From: Pelagibacteraceae bacterium AG-430-P08
GTDB taxonomy: Bacteria > Pseudomonadota > Alphaproteobacteria > Pelagibacterales > Pelagibacteraceae
Direction: 5' to 3'
Length of the DNA stretch: 64,000 nt
Assembly: GCA_003212925.1 (NCBI GenBank)
Contig: QCOL01000004.1
Coordinates: forward strand, 1-64,000
This document shows positions 53,460 to 62,767 of the stretch, piece after piece. A model generated the notes under the pieces. It did not search any database. It saw only the letters and a program-made list of their open reading frames with translations, and was not told the origin of the DNA. The translations under genes and the position numbers were made by a program. Position 1 is the first letter of the stretch; the number at the start of each line of letters is the position of its first letter.

Positions 53460-53845
53460 TTTTTTTGTGTTAATTTATTGTGAGTCAATTTCACTCTTTT
53501 TTCAACTAACAGTTTAAAATCTTTTATTATTTTTGTCTCGTTATTTTGATCAACTAATTTTTGGTGAACTATTTTTACTCTTTTTTCTATTAAGTCTTTA
53601 AAATCTTTATTTAAGCGGTTTTCTTTATTATTTTTAGATACTTCTTCAGTAATGTAGTTAAGAGAGCTTTTGCCAGTTTTTCTTTTTAATTCATTATCAA
53701 ATACCAATTGAGCAGTTGCTTTAACCAAGTTTCCTGAAGTGGCTACTGTGATTGCAGGACCTAGTACTGCTGGTAGAGGGACGAAACCCGTCAAAAATAA
53801 AAACGACGTTAGAAAAAAACTAAGTTTAAAAAACCTTAAAATCAC
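53456..53845 (-). CDS. Exported protein with tandem 28-residue repeat
   Basis: A 129-residue protein with an N-terminal signal peptide (about residues 1-25) that lacks an obvious lipobox. The C-terminal half contains two similar segments: KDFKDLIEKRVKIVHQKL (80-97) and KDFKLLVEKRVKLTHNKL (108-125), a 28-residue period. Both are amphipathic and basic. No family is recognised; a surface or periplasmic helical protein is likely. Confidence 0.6.
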   Translation of the reverse strand: MILRFFKLSFFLTSFLFLTGFVPLPAVLGPAITVATSGNLVKATAQLVFDNELKRKTGKSSLNYITEEVSKNNKENRLNKDFKDLIEKRVKIVHQKLVDQNNETKIIKDFKLLVEKRVKLTHNKLTQKN

Positions 53846-53958
53846 AAGACTAAGTTATTTGATTTAATCAAAGGCTACAATTAATAAATTGTCCAAAATA
53901 AGTTTTAATATTGATAAAATATTGTGGTAATTCAACATATTTTAAGTCATTTTTTAAC

Positions 53959-54807
53959 ATGATTAAAATTTTTCCTTTTATCTTTATTATCCTTTGGTCA
54001 TCTGCATTTATAACTACTAAACCAATCATCGATAATAGTGATCCATTTGCCGCCTTGGCTTTTCGATTTTTTTTTGTTGCAGTTGGATTTTTGTTATTCT
54101 CACTTTATTCTAAATATTCAATTATAATAAAAAGAAAAAACTTAATTGAGTCGGTCCTAAGTGGTATTCTTTTCCATGGTTTATATCTAGGAGGAGTTTT
54201 TTACTCAATTTCTATTGGCATGCCCACAAGTATTGCAGCATTAATTGTAACTCTTCAACCAATTTTGACAAATATCCTTAGTGGACCAATCTTAAATGAA
54301 AAGGTGACTTTAAAACAATGGATTGGTGTTTTGCTTGGATTTCTTGGAGCAACACTAGTTTTGGGTTTAGATTTAGGATCGAAGATTCCATTACTGGGAT
54401 TAGTTGCAACATTAATAGCGCTAATTTCAATAACAGCATCAACAATCTGGCAAAAGAAATTAAGTAATAATTTACCTCTGTCAGTTAGTAATTTTTATCA
54501 AGCTATAGGAGGATGTTTTTTTCATATTCTTGTTGTCATCTTTTTTGCAAAACCATATATAGCCTTCACAAAAACATTTCTTCTTTCAATGGGTCATCAA
54601 ATATTTCTCGTGTCTTTTGGTGCTTTTACAATTTTAATGTTTTTAATTAAAAAAAATTCTGCAAGTAAGACTGTTTCAATTTTTTTCCTTATTCCAGCAA
54701 CATCTGCTTTAATGGCTTGGTTCTTTTTAAAAGAAAGTTTAACAGCAATTGATCTTTTAGGTTTTTTGATAACGTCAATAGGGGTTTATATAGCTACTAG
54801 AGATTAA
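53959..54807 (+). CDS. EamA/DMT family transporter
   Basis: A 282-residue drug/metabolite transporter with 10 hydrophobic helices arranged as two EamA halves. The FIILWSSAFITTKPI start and the ITLLGVL-like GVLLGFLGATLVLG block are typical. The frame is open 16 codons upstream, but I chose the ATG at 53959 because the first transmembrane helix begins immediately there. The substrate is unknown. It converges on soxG. Confidence 0.85.
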   Translation: MIKIFPFIFIILWSSAFITTKPIIDNSDPFAALAFRFFFVAVGFLLFSLYSKYSIIIKRKNLIESVLSGILFHGLYLGGVFYSISIGMPTSIAALIVTLQPILTNILSGPILNEKVTLKQWIGVLLGFLGATLVLGLDLGSKIPLLGLVATLIALISITASTIWQKKLSNNLPLSVSNFYQAIGGCFFHILVVIFFAKPYIAFTKTFLLSMGHQIFLVSFGAFTILMFLIKKNSASKTVSIFFLIPATSALMAWFFLKESLTAIDLLGFLITSIGVYIATRD

Positions 54808-54812
54808 TATAG

Positions 54813-55400
54813 CTATTTATTTTCGTAACCAAACTCTAATGCTGCATCAGTAATAGAATGGTACAACGACTCTCCAAAACTTCTTAACGTGAATAACCTT
54901 ACTTTAAATGGTTTGTCATTTAGTAAGTCTACTGTGAACGCAATATTATTATAAAGAGAATTTATCGAATTATTTTTCTTTAATTCATCAAAATTAAATG
55001 GTGATCCTTTTTTTAAAACTTCTATTACATAATTGCCCTGTATATCAATTACAGCTCTTGAGTGGGATAAATCAGTAATAGCAAAATCTATTTCTTTACA
55101 TTTTGAAGAAATATCATTGATTAAATCTTTTTTGGAAGAGACCAATAACCAATTTTTTGGGCCACTCCATAAAATTCTTGTGTTATCATTAAAGCTCAAA
55201 TTTAAAGGAGTATCTTTCAGTTTTAAACCGTCAATATCTATACTTTCAATCGGAATATTAGAATTTTTGAATTGTACAATTTGCACAATTAACAAATTTT
55301 TTTTCTCTGTGATTTTTAAAAGGTCGTCCCCTTTTTTGTCTTCAAAGTCTCCAAATTGTCCTTGATGATGAACATTGGCTAGTGCAGAAATTAAACTCAT
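54813..55400 (-). CDS. soxG: Sarcosine oxidase gamma subunit
   Basis: A 195-residue GcvT-fold-like subunit of heterotetrameric sarcosine oxidase. Motifs include LSHSRAVIDIQGNYVIEVLKKG and the C-terminal FGESLYHSITDAALEFG. It is last in the soxBDAG operon and overlaps soxA by 4 bp. Confidence 0.88.
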   Translation of the reverse strand: MSLISALANVHHQGQFGDFEDKKGDDLLKITEKKNLLIVQIVQFKNSNIPIESIDIDGLKLKDTPLNLSFNDNTRILWSGPKNWLLVSSKKDLINDISSKCKEIDFAITDLSHSRAVIDIQGNYVIEVLKKGSPFNFDELKKNNSINSLYNNIAFTVDLLNDKPFKVRLFTLRSFGESLYHSITDAALEFGYENK

Positions 55401-58393
55401 GATCTAACTCGTTCACCTTTTGGATCAACATAATGCGAAGACACTATCTCGACTGGGATTACTTTATTTTTTAGAGGAGACATAACAAATAACTTTTCTC
55501 CTATCATATTCTTACCATCCTTAAGAATTGCTAGAGAAAATGGATTGTCATGTTCAACACTCCAGCATGAAGCTGAAATATAACCTAATTTTGGGTTTGG
55601 AAGTGGCGCATTTGAATCTTTAACTAAATGAGATCCCTCTGGAATACTTGTTTTTTTATCTAATGGGACAACGCCAACAATTTTTTGTCTATCTTCTGCT
55701 GCAAAAGCTTTTCTTGATAGAGATCTTTTTCCAATAAAATCTTTCTTTTTGCTAAGAAGTCCCTCAAGAGAATTGTCATAAGGAATAGTTCTTCCATCAA
55801 GCTCTGAACCTGCGACATGTCCCATCTCAATTCTTAATGTTGAAAGTGCTTCTGTTCCATATGGTTGAATTCCAAACTCTTCACCAACTTCTATTATTTT
55901 TTCCCACATAAAATATCCATAATCTGACTCAACATTTACTTCGTATGCAAGTTCACCAGAGAATGAAATTCTAAAAATTTTAGCTTTTACTCCAAACAAA
56001 TCACCTTCCATATAACCCATAAAAGGAAGTCCCTCATTCGTCACATCAGTATTTGGAAAAAGTTTTTTTAATACTTCTCTTGATTTTGGTCCAGCAATCG
56101 CAGCTCCTGCCCACTGTTCAGTCGTTGAAACTACATTAACATTTAGCTCTGGCCAAACTAGTTGTAGATAATATTCTAAATGTGATAAAACATTGGCAGC
56201 TTGAGCAGTTGTTGTAGTCATATGATAATGATTTTCTGATATTCTTGTTGTTGTTCCATCATCCATAACAATTCCATCTTCTCTCAACATCACACCATAT
56301 CGTGCTTTGCCGACTGGTAGTTTTAACCATGCATTTGTGTAAACTCTATTTAAAAACTCTGCTGCATCTGGTCCTTTAATATCTATTTTACCTAAAGTGG
56401 TAACGTCACAAACACCAACATTAGTTCTTACATTTTTAGCCTCTCTTTTTGATGCCTCAAATAAATTTTCATCACCACGTTTGTAATACCTTGGTCTTAA
56501 CCATACACCAGCATCAACAAAGACTGCGTTATTTTTTTCATGCCATGAATGCATTGGAGATTTTCTTGTTGGTTTTGAATGTTTTCCTACTTCCCTTCCA
56601 ACGATTGCTCCAATAGAAACTGGTGAATAAGGCGGTCTAAAAGTTGTATGCCCAACTGCTGGAACAACTTTATTCTCAATTTTCGATACTAACTGTAAAC
56701 CGTTAAGATTACTTGTCTTACCTTGGTCAGTAGCCATACCAAGTGTAGTGTATCTTTTTACATGTTCAATAGACCTATACCCTTCTTTAAGAGCTATCTC
56801 TATGTCGGAAACTGCAACATCATTTTGGAAATCTAAAAATCTTTTATAGTTTTTTCCCTTTGGTAAGGGTACACACCAGAATTTATCATGTACTGTAGAT
56901 TTCTTTTCAACAACATTAGGAAAAGAAACCTTGTTCTCATTATTTGTTATTTTTTTTGATAATAGGTTTCCTTTTTCAAATGAGTCTTTTAATGTCTCCT
57001 CTAAAGTGTAAATTCCATTTGCAGCCCCTAAGGTTTTTTCATTTTGTTTAGATATATCAGGAACAAATGCATCAATTTCCTCATTAAATTTTGTTTTATT
57101 TCCTGATTGTGATGCCAAATGAATTGTAGGAGTCCAAAAACCAGAAACACAAATGCAATCACATTTTATATTTTCAACTGATCCAAGTTCTTCTTTATCA
57201 TCTGAAATTTTAGCTATGTCAGCTGATTTTACCTTTTTATATCCTTGAGCAGCTACAACTACATATGAATTTTTTATATTAATATTCATATTTTTTGCTT
57301 CTTCAATAATCTCTGATTGAGGTTCTTTTCTTGTATCTAAAATTATTGGATCAACACCATTCTTTTTGAATTCAATGGCTGTTTCATAACCACTATCATT
57401 GTTTGTAAAGATAAGCGGTTTTTTTCCAACTAATACACCATAGACTTTCATGTATTCTTTAGCGGCTGAAGATAACATTACACCTGGGGTATCATTATTG
57501 CCAAATACAATTGGTCTTTCAATTGATCCAGATGAGATTAATACTTCTTTTGCCCTAATATACCAAAGTCTTTGTTTTGGATGATATTTTTTTGTTTTTG
57601 GTAAATGGTCACTAATTCTTTCAGACATAACCAACATGTTATGATCATAATAACCAAAAACTTGAGATCTGTTTTTTAAAGTAACATTAGGCATTTCTTT
57701 AAGCTCTGAAATGATACTATCTGCCCACTCTTTTCCTGATTGATTACCAATATTTACTTCACTAGTTAATAAAGTTCCTCCAAATCGTGATTTGTCCTCA
57801 GCCAAAATAACTTTTGCACCATTTTTTGCAGCTGAGTAAGCGCTTGCTAATCCCGAAGGACCTGATCCTGTTATTAGCACATCACAATATTCATATTTAT
57901 GCTCATATCTCTCTTTGTCATGTTTTATAGATGCTGTGCCCAGACCAGCAGCTCTTCTTATAAATGGCTCATAAATTTTATACCAAAAACTTTTTGGCCA
58001 CATAAAAGTCTTGTAATAAAAACCAGCTGGAAGAAATATTTTTAAAAAATTATTTATAGCTCCCACATCAAAATTCACACTCGGCCAACAATTTACACTT
58101 TTCGCTTCTAAACCCTCAAAAAGTTCCTGTTCAGTAGCTTTTATATTTGGTTCTGTTTCACCATTTCTATATAATTGAACTATCGCATACGGCTCATCAA
58201 CTCCGGCACCAAAGAAACCTCTTGGTCTATGATATTTAAAGCTTCTTCCTATAAGATGAACTCCATTAGCAATTAATGCAGAAGCAAGGGTATCGCCCTC
58301 ATAACCATAATAATTTTTACCGTTGAATTTAAAAGAAATTTTTTTATCTCTATTTATTAATCCACCACTTTCTAATCTAAAACTTTGTGTCAT
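55397..58393 (-). CDS. soxA: Sarcosine oxidase alpha subunit
   Basis: A 998-residue subunit. Residues about 10-95 form a ferredoxin-like domain (SFKYHRPRGFFGAGVDEPYA). Residues about 165-480 are a pyridine-nucleotide domain with LITGSGPSGLASAYSAAKNGAKV. The C-terminal part (about 620-985) is a GcvT-like domain that binds THF and accepts the methylene group. With SoxB and SoxD it oxidises sarcosine to glycine, 5,10-methylene-THF and hydrogen peroxide. A one-base overlap with soxD supports a single operon. Confidence 0.95.
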   Translation of the reverse strand: MTQSFRLESGGLINRDKKISFKFNGKNYYGYEGDTLASALIANGVHLIGRSFKYHRPRGFFGAGVDEPYAIVQLYRNGETEPNIKATEQELFEGLEAKSVNCWPSVNFDVGAINNFLKIFLPAGFYYKTFMWPKSFWYKIYEPFIRRAAGLGTASIKHDKERYEHKYEYCDVLITGSGPSGLASAYSAAKNGAKVILAEDKSRFGGTLLTSEVNIGNQSGKEWADSIISELKEMPNVTLKNRSQVFGYYDHNMLVMSERISDHLPKTKKYHPKQRLWYIRAKEVLISSGSIERPIVFGNNDTPGVMLSSAAKEYMKVYGVLVGKKPLIFTNNDSGYETAIEFKKNGVDPIILDTRKEPQSEIIEEAKNMNINIKNSYVVVAAQGYKKVKSADIAKISDDKEELGSVENIKCDCICVSGFWTPTIHLASQSGNKTKFNEEIDAFVPDISKQNEKTLGAANGIYTLEETLKDSFEKGNLLSKKITNNENKVSFPNVVEKKSTVHDKFWCVPLPKGKNYKRFLDFQNDVAVSDIEIALKEGYRSIEHVKRYTTLGMATDQGKTSNLNGLQLVSKIENKVVPAVGHTTFRPPYSPVSIGAIVGREVGKHSKPTRKSPMHSWHEKNNAVFVDAGVWLRPRYYKRGDENLFEASKREAKNVRTNVGVCDVTTLGKIDIKGPDAAEFLNRVYTNAWLKLPVGKARYGVMLREDGIVMDDGTTTRISENHYHMTTTTAQAANVLSHLEYYLQLVWPELNVNVVSTTEQWAGAAIAGPKSREVLKKLFPNTDVTNEGLPFMGYMEGDLFGVKAKIFRISFSGELAYEVNVESDYGYFMWEKIIEVGEEFGIQPYGTEALSTLRIEMGHVAGSELDGRTIPYDNSLEGLLSKKKDFIGKRSLSRKAFAAEDRQKIVGVVPLDKKTSIPEGSHLVKDSNAPLPNPKLGYISASCWSVEHDNPFSLAILKDGKNMIGEKLFVMSPLKNKVIPVEIVSSHYVDPKGERVRS

Positions 58394-58662
58394 TATGAAA
58401 TTTCTTCGTTTGCTTTAAGAGTTTTAAAAATTTCATGAGTGGCTGTATCTCTTTGAACTTTTATCCATTGTCTGCAACCTGATAAATGTTGCCATAACTC
58501 CCAATGTTTTCCCCTTAAGCTTTTCCTATTATAAACAAAATTATCCCAATCTTGATCAGATATTTCTTTTCCTAATTCTGGCCGTTTGACAGTTGCATCG
58601 CCTCCATATGAAAATTCAATCTGTGATCTCATTCCACAGTGTGGACATTTAATATGGAGCAT
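58393..58662 (-). CDS. soxD: Sarcosine oxidase delta subunit
   Basis: An 89-residue subunit. The zinc ligands of the family are all present: Cys6 and Cys9 (KCPHCG), His59 and Cys63 (WQHLSGCRQW). It stabilises the SoxA-SoxB assembly. It begins one base before... directly after the soxB stop. Confidence 0.95.
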   Translation of the reverse strand: MLHIKCPHCGMRSQIEFSYGGDATVKRPELGKEISDQDWDNFVYNRKSLRGKHWELWQHLSGCRQWIKVQRDTATHEIFKTLKANEEIS

Positions 58663-59919
58663 TTATGAAATCCAGGTTTTGGTACCAAGTCCCTTTTCAT
58701 CAAGTAAGTGACCGGTATTAAATCTATTTAAACTATAGCCTGCATTTAATTCATGAACTCTATCTTGTGCAATTGTGTGTGCAAATGTCCAGCCAGATGC
58801 AGGTGTTGCTTTAAATCCACCATAGCACCATCCACAATTTAAATACAAACCTTCAATATGAGTTTTGTCTATTATTGGTGAGCCGTCCATAGACATATCC
58901 ATTATTCCACCCCAAGTTCTAAGCATTTTCAATTTACTTAGGAAAGGCATCATTGCAATTCCTTCGGTTAGAACATGTTGAAGAGTTGGAAGATTACCTC
59001 TTTGTGCATAACTATTGTAGCCATCAAGATCACCACCCATAACCATTTCACCTTTGTCAGACTGGCTTATATAAAAATGTCCAGCACCAAAAGTAACTAC
59101 TTTATCTAAAACTGGTTTTACTGGCTCAGATACACATGCTTGTAGTAAATGAGTCTCAATTGGTAATGTCATATTTAGTTTTTCAGCTAAAATATTTGTA
59201 CTACCTGCAACACATAATCCAATTTTTTTTGCTTTAATGTCTCCACGAGAAGTTCTCACTCCATTAATTTTTCCTGCAGACACATCAAATCCAATTACTT
59301 CACAATTTTGAATTATGTCTACACCCATATCGTCTGCCTGACGTGCATAACCCCAAGCTACAGCGTCGTGTCTAGCTGTTCCCGCGCTAGGTTGCATTAA
59401 TCCCCCAAAGATTGGAAATCGTACATTCTCAGAAAAATCAGCCATAGGAATAATTTCTCTTACTTCTTCCCTATTTAAGAGAACTGCATCGATACCGTTT
59501 AATCTCATTGAATTTCCTCTTCGAGCATAAGTATTCATTTGTGCATCTGAGTGAGCAAGATTTATTATTCCTCTTGGAGAAAACATCACATTGTAATTCA
59601 AATCTTGACTCATTCTTCTCCAAAGATCCATTCCAAATTCACTGAATAATGCATTGTCATCATGCATATAATTTGATCTAATTATTGTAGTGTTTCGACC
59701 AACATTACCTCCACCAATCCAACCTTTTTCGATTATAGCAACATTGGTAATATTGTGTTCTTTAGCTAGATAATATGCTGTTGCTAAACCATGTCCGCCG
59801 CCACCGATGATAACAACATCATACTCTTTCTTAGGAGTTGGGTCTTTCCAAGCTAAGTCCCAATTTTCGTGATTTGAAAGGGCATTTTTAACAAGACTAA
59901 AAACTGAATATTTTTGCAT
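58663..59919 (-). CDS. soxB: Sarcosine oxidase beta subunit
   Basis: A 418-residue FAD/FMN subunit where sarcosine is oxidised. The DAO FAD site is VVIIGGGGHGLATAYYLA. The SAGTARHDAVAWGYA block contains the histidine expected to bind FMN covalently. The C-terminal GWCYGGFKATPASGW is conserved. It is the first gene of soxBDAG, divergent from fhs over a 126-bp shared promoter region. Confidence 0.96.
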   Translation of the reverse strand: MQKYSVFSLVKNALSNHENWDLAWKDPTPKKEYDVVIIGGGGHGLATAYYLAKEHNITNVAIIEKGWIGGGNVGRNTTIIRSNYMHDDNALFSEFGMDLWRRMSQDLNYNVMFSPRGIINLAHSDAQMNTYARRGNSMRLNGIDAVLLNREEVREIIPMADFSENVRFPIFGGLMQPSAGTARHDAVAWGYARQADDMGVDIIQNCEVIGFDVSAGKINGVRTSRGDIKAKKIGLCVAGSTNILAEKLNMTLPIETHLLQACVSEPVKPVLDKVVTFGAGHFYISQSDKGEMVMGGDLDGYNSYAQRGNLPTLQHVLTEGIAMMPFLSKLKMLRTWGGIMDMSMDGSPIIDKTHIEGLYLNCGWCYGGFKATPASGWTFAHTIAQDRVHELNAGYSLNRFNTGHLLDEKGLGTKTWIS

Positions 59920-60045
59920 GAATAAATTTTATAATAATGAGTATAAATAGTTCATATTTTTTTTATATATAATTTTTAGATATTTCCAAAGGCTTTAAAA
60001 AGAGATACTAATCGACCAGTTTTTTATTATTTTTTATAAAATTCA

Positions 60046-61731
60046 ATGAGCGACATAAAATCAGATATTCAAATTGCTCGTGAAGCAAAAATGCTTCCAA
60101 TAAAGGAAATCTTAGCGAAAGTAAATGTTCCAGACGAAAGTTCAGCTTTTAGCCCGATGGGCAGACATATTGCAAAAATAAACTTGGAATACTTAGATAC
60201 ATTAAAAGATAAGCCAGACGGTAAATTAATTTTAGTTACGGCAATAACTCCAACTCCTGCTGGAGAAGGTAAAACAACCACTTCTGTTGGATTAAACGAT
60301 GGACTAAATAAAATTGGAAAAAAATCTATTGTATGTTTGAGGGAACCAAGTCTAGGTCCATCCTTTGGTATGAAAGGTGGTGCTGCAGGAGGAGGATATG
60401 CTCAGGTAGTCCCAATGGAACAAATTAATCTTCACTTTACTGGAGATTTTCACGCAATAACATCAGCACATAATCTTTTATCTGCTTTAATTGATAATCA
60501 TATCTACTGGGGAAATAAATTAAACATAGATGTCAGAAGAATTGTTTGGAAAAGAGTTATGGATATGAACGACAGAGCTTTAAGATCAATCAATATTAAT
60601 CTTGGCGGTGTTGCTAATGGTTTTCCAAGAGAAGATGGTTTTGATATCACGGTTGCTTCTGAGATAATGGCTATCTTTTGTCTCGCTAATAATCTTGAAG
60701 ATTTAGAAAAAAGGATTGGAAATATTACAGTAGCATACACTCGAGAAAAAAAACCAATCTACGCCAAAGATTTAAATGCTCATGGACCAATGACTGTTTT
60801 ACTTAAAGAAGCAATCAGACCTAATATTACACAAACACTGGAAAATAATCCTGCAATAATTCATGGTGGACCATTTGCAAATATTGCACATGGATGTAAT
60901 TCTGTAATTGCAACTAAAGCTGGATTAAAACTTGCTGATTATGTTGTAACTGAAGCTGGTTTTGGTGCAGATTTAGGAGCTGAAAAATTTTTAGATATTA
61001 AATGTAGAAAATCAAATTTAAAACCAAGTTGCGTTGTTATAGTAGCAACTGTTAGAGCCTTGAAGATGCATGGTGGTGTTGCTAAAGACGATTTAAAGAA
61101 TGAGAATGTAGATGCACTAAAAAAAGGATTAATAAATCTTGAAAGACATATTGAAAATGTGAAAAAGTTTGGTTTACCTGTAGCAGTAGCTATAAATCAT
61201 TTTATAAAAGACACTGATAAAGAAGTGAATGCTTTAGTAGAATTTTGTAAAAAGCTAGGGGTTAAGGCTAGTATTTGTAAGCATTGGGCTGATGGTGGTG
61301 AAGGAACAAAGGATTTAGCTAAACATGTAACAGCTTTATGTGAAAAGAATGAAGCTAAATTTAAATTTTTATATGAAAGTAAAACTCCACTTTTCAAAAA
61401 AATAGAAACCATAGCAAAAGAGATTTATAGAGCTAATGAAGTTATTGCAGATACTAAAATCAGAGATCAACTAAAAAACTTTGAAGAAGCTGGCTATAGT
61501 GAATTACCTATATGTGTTGCAAAAACTCAATATAGTTTCTCAACAGATCCAAATCTGAAAGGTGCTCCGACTGGTCATTCACTACCAATTAGAGAGATTA
61601 GGTTATCATCTGGCGCGGAGTTCATTGTTGTTGTTTGTGGAGCAATTATGACAATGCCCGGACTTCCTAGAGTGCCAGCAGCTGACTCTATTAAGCTAAA
61701 TAAAGACGGTGATATTGAAGGTCTATTTTAA
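60046..61731 (+). CDS. fhs: Formate-tetrahydrofolate ligase
   Basis: A 561-residue enzyme interconverting formate plus THF plus ATP with 10-formyl-THF. The P-loop-like [16 protein letters not shown] is at about residues 68-83, and [21 protein letters not shown] follows. In methyl oxidisers it can run in reverse, releasing formate with ATP gain, consistent with the sarcosine and N-methyl genes around it. It is divergent from soxB, and its stop overlaps the gpsA-like gene by 4 bp. Confidence 0.96.
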   Translation: MSDIKSDIQIAREAKMLPIKEILAKVNVPDESSAFSPMGRHIAKINLEYLDTLKDKPDGKLILVTAITPTPAGEGKTTTSVGLNDGLNKIGKKSIVCLREPSLGPSFGMKGGAAGGGYAQVVPMEQINLHFTGDFHAITSAHNLLSALIDNHIYWGNKLNIDVRRIVWKRVMDMNDRALRSININLGGVANGFPREDGFDITVASEIMAIFCLANNLEDLEKRIGNITVAYTREKKPIYAKDLNAHGPMTVLLKEAIRPNITQTLENNPAIIHGGPFANIAHGCNSVIATKAGLKLADYVVTEAGFGADLGAEKFLDIKCRKSNLKPSCVVIVATVRALKMHGGVAKDDLKNENVDALKKGLINLERHIENVKKFGLPVAVAINHFIKDTDKEVNALVEFCKKLGVKASICKHWADGGEGTKDLAKHVTALCEKNEAKFKFLYESKTPLFKKIETIAKEIYRANEVIADTKIRDQLKNFEEAGYSELPICVAKTQYSFSTDPNLKGAPTGHSLPIREIRLSSGAEFIVVVCGAIMTMPGLPRVPAADSIKLNKDGDIEGLF

Positions 61732-62690
61732 ACTTTTATCTTAAGTTTTTTATTTTCTTTAATTGTCTTAAGTAAATTAATCATTAGTGGAATTTTTTTC
61801 TTATCAATTTTTTTTAAAATAAATGGTGTGATCTCTCTTACAAGTTCTTCACCTTCAACAGTTTCTTTAGGCATAAATCTTTTTTTTGCAGTTTTAAATG
61901 TAAATCCTTTACCCAAATAACTACCCATTTTACTATTTCTTCCACCAGCAGCACTAACGTAAAGGTCACCCACTCCAGCGAGCCCAAGGATTGTTTCATC
62001 TTTACCTTTAAAATATCTATTTAAATATCTCATTTCAAGAACTGCTTTTTGAAATAAATTAGATGAAGAGTTAAGACTTTGACCAGCTCCAATAATCATT
62101 GAATATATATTTTTAATTGCTGAACAGACCTCTACTCCTACTACGTCCCGGGAGTATTCTGTTAAATAATATTTAGTAGAAATTTTTCTTCCTATAGATT
62201 TTGCAATGTTAATATTTTTATTTGCTATAATCACACTAGTTTGATTTTTTCTGGCTAATTCTTTTGCCAAACAAGGTCCTTTTAGTACTGAAATATTTTT
62301 TAGATTATAGTTTTTTTGAAGTTGTTCTGAAATTGTTAATAACTTATTCTTTTTTTTTTCAAATTTTAACCCTTTAGTAAGAACCAAAATTGGTGATTTA
62401 ACTCTTAAATCTTTTAATTCTTTACCAATAAAATCAATACCTGGAAGACTTAAGGCTATTACTATTAGATCAAAATTTTCTTTTAATAAATTTTTGGAAA
62501 ATTTTCTAAATTTTAATTGTTTTGGTAATTTTATCTTAAGAGCAGAATGAAATTTTTTTTTTGAAGATAAATCTTTAATAAATCTTTTGCTATAGGGCTC
62601 AGTAATTGTAACATTATTTTTATTTTCTAAACTTGGGATTGTAAATGCAGAGCCCATTGCACCTCCACCAATAACTAAGATATTTTTCAT
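61728..62690 (-). CDS. gpsA: NAD(P)-dependent glycerol-3-phosphate dehydrogenase family protein
   Basis: A 320-residue GpsA-like dehydrogenase. The N-terminal nucleotide site reads GGGAMG rather than the usual GAGAWG. The catalytic Lys is in [12 protein letters not shown], and the [18 protein letters not shown] block is typical of the family. It makes glycerol-3-phosphate for phospholipids. Because of the altered motif and moderate divergence a related 2-ketoacid dehydrogenase role is possible. It converges on fhs and is divergent from tmm. Confidence 0.78.
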   Translation of the reverse strand: MKNILVIGGGAMGSAFTIPSLENKNNVTITEPYSKRFIKDLSSKKKFHSALKIKLPKQLKFRKFSKNLLKENFDLIVIALSLPGIDFIGKELKDLRVKSPILVLTKGLKFEKKKNKLLTISEQLQKNYNLKNISVLKGPCLAKELARKNQTSVIIANKNINIAKSIGRKISTKYYLTEYSRDVVGVEVCSAIKNIYSMIIGAGQSLNSSSNLFQKAVLEMRYLNRYFKGKDETILGLAGVGDLYVSAAGGRNSKMGSYLGKGFTFKTAKKRFMPKETVEGEELVREITPFILKKIDKKKIPLMINLLKTIKENKKLKIKV

Positions 62691-62767
62691 AACAAATAAT
62701 TATTTTATTGTAATTGTCATCATTTTGTTAGTAAAATACAGAATTAATTATTTAATTTGGTAGATTA

